From Bacteroidales bacterium (GTDB lineage Bacteria; Bacteroidota; Bacteroidia; Bacteroidales; UBA932): a DNA stretch of 64,000 bases. A program made the translations under genes and the position numbers. Under the pieces are notes generated by a model. The model had not been told where the DNA came from. It ran no database searches and was given only the letters and a program-made list of their open reading frames with translations. This document shows positions 60,651-64,000 of this stretch, in pieces; positions within the stretch are counted from its first letter, which is position 1, and each line of letters opens with the position of its first letter. The stretch lies in assembly GCA_012522855.1 (NCBI GenBank), contig JAAYJQ010000002.1, positions 1 to 64,000 on the forward strand. The letters are read 5' to 3'.

Positions 60651-61636
60651 TGTTTTTTGAATATCCCATGCTGCTTTGGCTGCTGGCCGTTCCGGCCCTT
60701 CTGATCCTTCACTATGTCTATTTGGAGGTAAAAGAGCGGAAGCCGCATCTGCGCGTGTCGACGGTCACGCCTTGGACGATCCGGAGCCATTCTGCCCTCA
60801 ATGTGCTCCGGCATCTTCCGTTCGCGCTCCGAATCGCGGCGCTTTCGTTGATCGTGGTCGCGATCGCGCGGCCCCGTTCTTCCACAAAAGTGGAAAGGAT
60901 CGATACGGAAGGGATCGACATCGTTCTTTCCATGGACGTGTCCACCAGCATGCTGGCCCGCGATTTTACGCCGGACCGGATCAGCGCGGCGAAGGATATC
61001 GCGATCGAGTTCATTTCCCAACGGCCCACCGACCGGATGGGAATCGTGGTCTTCGCCGGGGAAAGCTATACGCAGTGCCCGCTGACGACGGATCGGGCGA
61101 CCCTCATCAATCTTATGAAGGAGATCTCGACCGACCTCATCGAGGACGGCACCGCCATCGGAAACGGGTTGGCTACGGCCGTGGCCCGGATGAAGGATTC
61201 GGACGCCAAGAGCCGGGTGATCATCTTGCTGACGGACGGTGTGAACAATGCCGGAGAAATCGCCCCGGAAACGGCAGCCGAAATCGCGAAGAACTACGGG
61301 ATCCGGGTCTACACGATCGGAGTCGGCGCCAGCGGGGAGGCTCCCTATCCGGTCCTGACTCCCTGGGGTGTGGATATTCAGAAGCGCAAGGTTGAACTGG
61401 ACGAACGATTGCTCACGAATATCGCAGCCGCTACCGGCGGACGTTACTTTCGTGCGACCGACAATACCAAGTTGACGGAAATCTATGGTGAAATCGGGAA
61501 GATGGAGAAGGCCCGGACAACCATCGACAGTTTCCCCGTGTACCAAGAACTCTTTGGAAAATATGCTTTGATCGCCTTGGTTTGCCTCCTGCTTGAAGCC
61601 TTGTTGAAATTGTTTGTATTCAAGAAACTGCCATGA
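60650..61636 (+). CDS. batA: VWA-domain protein BatA
   Basis: 328 residues: N-terminal helices, VWA domain with the metal-binding site DVSTSMLARDF, TDGVNNAGEI, and a C-terminal helix. Named for the Bacteroides aerotolerance operon. Start overlaps the preceding stop. Confidence 0.9.
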   Translation: MFFEYPMLLWLLAVPALLILHYVYLEVKERKPHLRVSTVTPWTIRSHSALNVLRHLPFALRIAALSLIVVAIARPRSSTKVERIDTEGIDIVLSMDVSTSMLARDFTPDRISAAKDIAIEFISQRPTDRMGIVVFAGESYTQCPLTTDRATLINLMKEISTDLIEDGTAIGNGLATAVARMKDSDAKSRVIILLTDGVNNAGEIAPETAAEIAKNYGIRVYTIGVGASGEAPYPVLTPWGVDIQKRKVELDERLLTNIAAATGGRYFRATDNTKLTEIYGEIGKMEKARTTIDSFPVYQELFGKYALIALVCLLLEALLKLFVFKKLP

Positions 61637-62631
61637 TCTTGTTCGCGCAATCGCACTATCTGCTGCTTCTGCTGCTCATTCCGATCTTCTTCTTGTCGTT
61701 CGGGGTGATGCTGGCGTTGCGGCGGCGCAGACTGCGCAGGCTGGGCGATGAACAGCTCACTGATGAACTGATGCCTTCCTGGTCTCGGGGCAAGGCGTGG
61801 GGAAGGCTTGTTTTGTTCGCCTTGGCTTTTTTCTTTTTCGTGATCGGCCTCGCCCGTCCCCAGATCGGAGCGAAGTTGCAACAACGGCGGATCCGAGGCG
61901 CGGAAATCATGATCGCGCTTGATGTCTCGAATTCTATGCTGGCGGAGGACTATTCTCCGAACCGGCTGGAAAGGGCGAAGCTTGCGATCTCCCGGATTAC
62001 GGACAAACTACAAGACGATCGGATCGGCCTTGTTATCTTTGCGGGGAGTTCTTTCGTGCAGCTTCCGATCACCACGGACTATCTGAGCGCCAAGATGTTT
62101 CTGGGCTCCATCACCCCGGCCTCGATTCCTGTTCAGGGAACGGCCATCGGGGATGCGATCCAAACGGCTGCCAAGAGTTTCAGCGCGCAGAGCGAGCACA
62201 GCCGCGCGATCATCGTGATCACGGATGGAGAAAACCACGAGGACGACGCTGTCGCGGCGGCAAAGGATGCTGCGGAAGCGGGAGCCAAGGTGTATACGAT
62301 CGGGGTCGGCTCAACGGACGGCCAGCCCATTCCGATGGACGGAGGGCTTTTGAAGGACCGGGAAGGCAACATTGTCGTATCCAAACTGGATGAACAGGGG
62401 CTGAGGCAGATCGCCCGGGCCGGCGGGGGTGCCTATGTGCATGCCGGCAACGATGAGTTCGGCCTGAATCCGATCATTGACGACATCAAGCGGATGGAAG
62501 ACGAAGAATATAGCTCCATCGTTTTCGAGGAGTATGACGAACAGTACATGTACTTTTTTGCCATCGCGTTCGCCCTTTTCGTACTGGAAATGCTGATAGG
62601 AGAACGCAAATCACGTGGAAAGTTGTTTTGA
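61633..62631 (+). CDS. batB: VWA-domain protein BatB
   Basis: 332 residues; N-terminal helices, VWA metal site DVSNSMLAEDY, VITDGENHEDD, C-terminal helix (FFAIAFALFVLEMLIG). Paralogue of the upstream BatA, overlapping it by four bases. Confidence 0.92.
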   Translation: MILFAQSHYLLLLLLIPIFFLSFGVMLALRRRRLRRLGDEQLTDELMPSWSRGKAWGRLVLFALAFFFFVIGLARPQIGAKLQQRRIRGAEIMIALDVSNSMLAEDYSPNRLERAKLAISRITDKLQDDRIGLVIFAGSSFVQLPITTDYLSAKMFLGSITPASIPVQGTAIGDAIQTAAKSFSAQSEHSRAIIVITDGENHEDDAVAAAKDAAEAGAKVYTIGVGSTDGQPIPMDGGLLKDREGNIVVSKLDEQGLRQIARAGGGAYVHAGNDEFGLNPIIDDIKRMEDEEYSSIVFEEYDEQYMYFFAIAFALFVLEMLIGERKSRGKLF

Positions 62632-62641
62632 AGAAAAGGCC

Positions 62642-63343
62642 ATGAGAAGAATTCGCGCATATTGTCTTGTAACCTGGACCCTGTTGTTGGTCTGTACCGG
62701 CCTGGATGCCCAGGTGGATCGGCGAGAAGTGCGATCGGGCAACCGGCAGTTCCGGAAAGAAAATTGGCAGAAAGCGGAGATTGATTACCGTCGGGCGCAG
62801 GTCAAAGACAGTATGTCGTTTGCGGCAGGCTACAATCTCGCTTCAGCGCTTTACCGGCAGAACAATTTTGATGAAGCAGGGAAACAGTTGGAACCGCTCC
62901 AGGAGATGGCTGTAGTTCTGCCGGAAGGTGCGGATTATTTCTACAATCTCGGGAACGTCGCGGCCCGGAAGAAGGATTGGCAGGCGGCTGTCGAGGCCTA
63001 CAAGCAGTCTTTGCTCCGGAATCCCGGGGATCTGGATGCGAAGGAGAATTACATCTATGCTAGACTGATGCTGGAGAATGAGGGCGGTGGCGGTGGTGGC
63101 GGTGAGGATCAGGAAAACCAAGACCGGAACGATCAGAACGATCAAAACGACCAGAATCAGGATCAGCAAGATGAAGAACAGCAGCCCCGGCCGCAGCAGG
63201 ATCAGGGTAGCGCGAGCCTTTCGCCTCAACAGGCTCAGCAGATGCTGAATGCCATCCAGGCCAAGGAAAAGGAAACGCAGGACAAGGTGAATAAAGAAAA
63301 GGCCGCTCTCCTGAAATCCCGGCAGAAGGAGAAGAACTGGTAG
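62642..63343 (+). CDS. batC: TPR protein BatC
   Basis: 233 residues: signal peptide, two TPR-like pairs (NRQFRKENWQKAEIDYRRAQ, YNLGNVAARKKDWQAAVEAY), a Gly run and a Gln/Asn/Asp-rich low-complexity linker, and a charged tail (IQAKEKETQDKVNKEK). Probably periplasmic, bridging BatA/BatB and BatD. The chosen ATG gives the signal peptide. Confidence 0.88.
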   Translation: MRRIRAYCLVTWTLLLVCTGLDAQVDRREVRSGNRQFRKENWQKAEIDYRRAQVKDSMSFAAGYNLASALYRQNNFDEAGKQLEPLQEMAVVLPEGADYFYNLGNVAARKKDWQAAVEAYKQSLLRNPGDLDAKENYIYARLMLENEGGGGGGGEDQENQDRNDQNDQNDQNQDQQDEEQQPRPQQDQGSASLSPQQAQQMLNAIQAKEKETQDKVNKEKAALLKSRQKEKNW

Positions 63344-63349
63344 CATGGT

Positions 63350-64000
63350 ATGAATATGAAAAGATTATCCTACATAACGGCATTGCTGCTTTCGTTCGTC
63401 TGGACGGTTTCGGCGCAGAACGCCATCAAGGTGGAGGCGCCCGACGTCGTGGCGCTGGACGAGCAGTTCAACGTGACTTTCATCATCGAGGGAGAGAAGA
63501 ACCCTTCCAACTTCTCCTGGTCCGCCGGGGATGATTTCCAGCTGGTGTGGGGGCCTCAGCGGGGTTCCTCCAGTTATACGCAGATTCTCAACGGTAAGCG
63601 GACCACTTCCCGTCAGACGACCTTCACGTACATTCTAATGCCGAAGGGAACAGGAACCTTCACCGTTCCTGTCGCGACGGCGACCGTGGACGGGGAACCG
63701 ATCAGTTCTTCCCCTGCTTCCATCCAGGTCGTTTCCGACGGGGCCTCCACGGCCGGCCGTTCGCAAGCGGGCGGATCCGCCGCGCCGGACCGGTCCGGCG
63801 CGCAGGCCGCGGCAACGGGGGACATCGCCCGTGATGATCTCTTTCTGCGACTCTCGCTCAGCCGGACCGATGTGGTGTTGGGCGAGCCGATCACGGCGAC
63901 CTTGAAGTTGTACCAGCGGGTGGACATTGCCGGCTTCGAGAATGTCAAGTTCCCGACGTTCAACGGATTCTGGAGTCAGGAGACATATTCTCCCACCAAC
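63350..64000 (+). CDS. batD: BatD (partial, cut by the window end)
   Basis: 217 codons visible. Signal peptide ending TVSAQ, then beta-sandwich repeats with IKVEAPDVVALDEQFNVTFI, TSRQTTFTYILMPKGTGTFTV and DLFLRLSLSRTDVVLGEPI, all typical of BatD (oxygen-tolerance protein). A second ATG two codons in is an alternative start. The C-terminal half and any batE lie outside the window. Confidence 0.88.
   Translation, partial: MNMKRLSYITALLLSFVWTVSAQNAIKVEAPDVVALDEQFNVTFIIEGEKNPSNFSWSAGDDFQLVWGPQRGSSSYTQILNGKRTTSRQTTFTYILMPKGTGTFTVPVATATVDGEPISSSPASIQVVSDGASTAGRSQAGGSAAPDRSGAQAAATGDIARDDLFLRLSLSRTDVVLGEPITATLKLYQRVDIAGFENVKFPTFNGFWSQETYSPTN

Overview
The window looks like a chromosome segment of a GC-rich member of the Bacteroidota, most likely order Bacteroidales. 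Reasons: the ATP synthase operon runs D-C-B-E-F-H-A-G, a complete Rnf complex is preceded by a RseC-like gene, there is a MoxR/DUF58/BatA-BatD (aerotolerance) operon, many secreted or lipoprotein products have short signal peptides, ribosome-binding sites are weak, and several starts are preceded by the Bacteroidota -7 promoter box TAnnTTTG. Lineage below order cannot be fixed from the sequence alone. Most of the window is housekeeping DNA packed into long operons.

Layout. 1-2350 is a repeat-rich island: two arrays of a 53-bp palindrome-containing unit flank a RAYT-like (REP-associated tyrosine transposase) gene, with further 9-, 22-, 12- and 11-bp tandem arrays. 2479-9289 is the ATP synthase operon, followed by an NamZ-like lipoprotein. 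10832-12209 holds a lipoprotein TIM-barrel gene, a tRNA-Ser(GGA) with terminator, and a third, inverted array of the same 53-bp unit. 12209-15199 is a redox pair (Tat-signal aldo/keto reductase-ferredoxin and membrane polyferredoxin). 15338-21105 is alaS, an LptG-Fmt fusion and thiamine pyrophosphokinase. 21218-26625 runs M23-M23-MerR-Nif3-zinc ribbon-dnaB. 26612-32956 continues with a DUF3108 gene, RseC-like gene and rnfBCDGEA. 33019-36693 has small outer-membrane-like proteins and an ECF sigma/anti-sigma-like cluster. 36712-43686 holds purA, ssb, aroE, a beta-flower repeat protein, a SpoU methyltransferase, an Rpn-type nuclease and lysS. 43794-47925 holds recJ, a DMT transporter, a MotA/TolQ-like protein and a LytTR regulator. 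47922-55829 is a long minus-strand run exbB-exbD-tonB-rluB-era-parC-aroK. 55945-57702 holds a cation efflux protein and truA. 57746 to the end is the MoxR/Bat operon, cut inside batD.

Main points of interest: (1) the RAYT-like gene with its candidate REP-type repeats, a third copy of which lies 10 kb away in inverted orientation with the same composite layout; (2) a 120-bp element with perfect 19-bp terminal inverted repeats inserted in frame in the SpoU methyltransferase gene, like the protein-coding palindromic elements of Rickettsia; (3) a single reading frame joining an LptF/LptG permease to methionyl-tRNA formyltransferase; (4) promoters placed so close to start codons that at least four mRNAs should be leaderless; (5) a probable one-base frameshift in an outer-membrane protein gene; (6) an apparently periplasmic electron-transfer pair.
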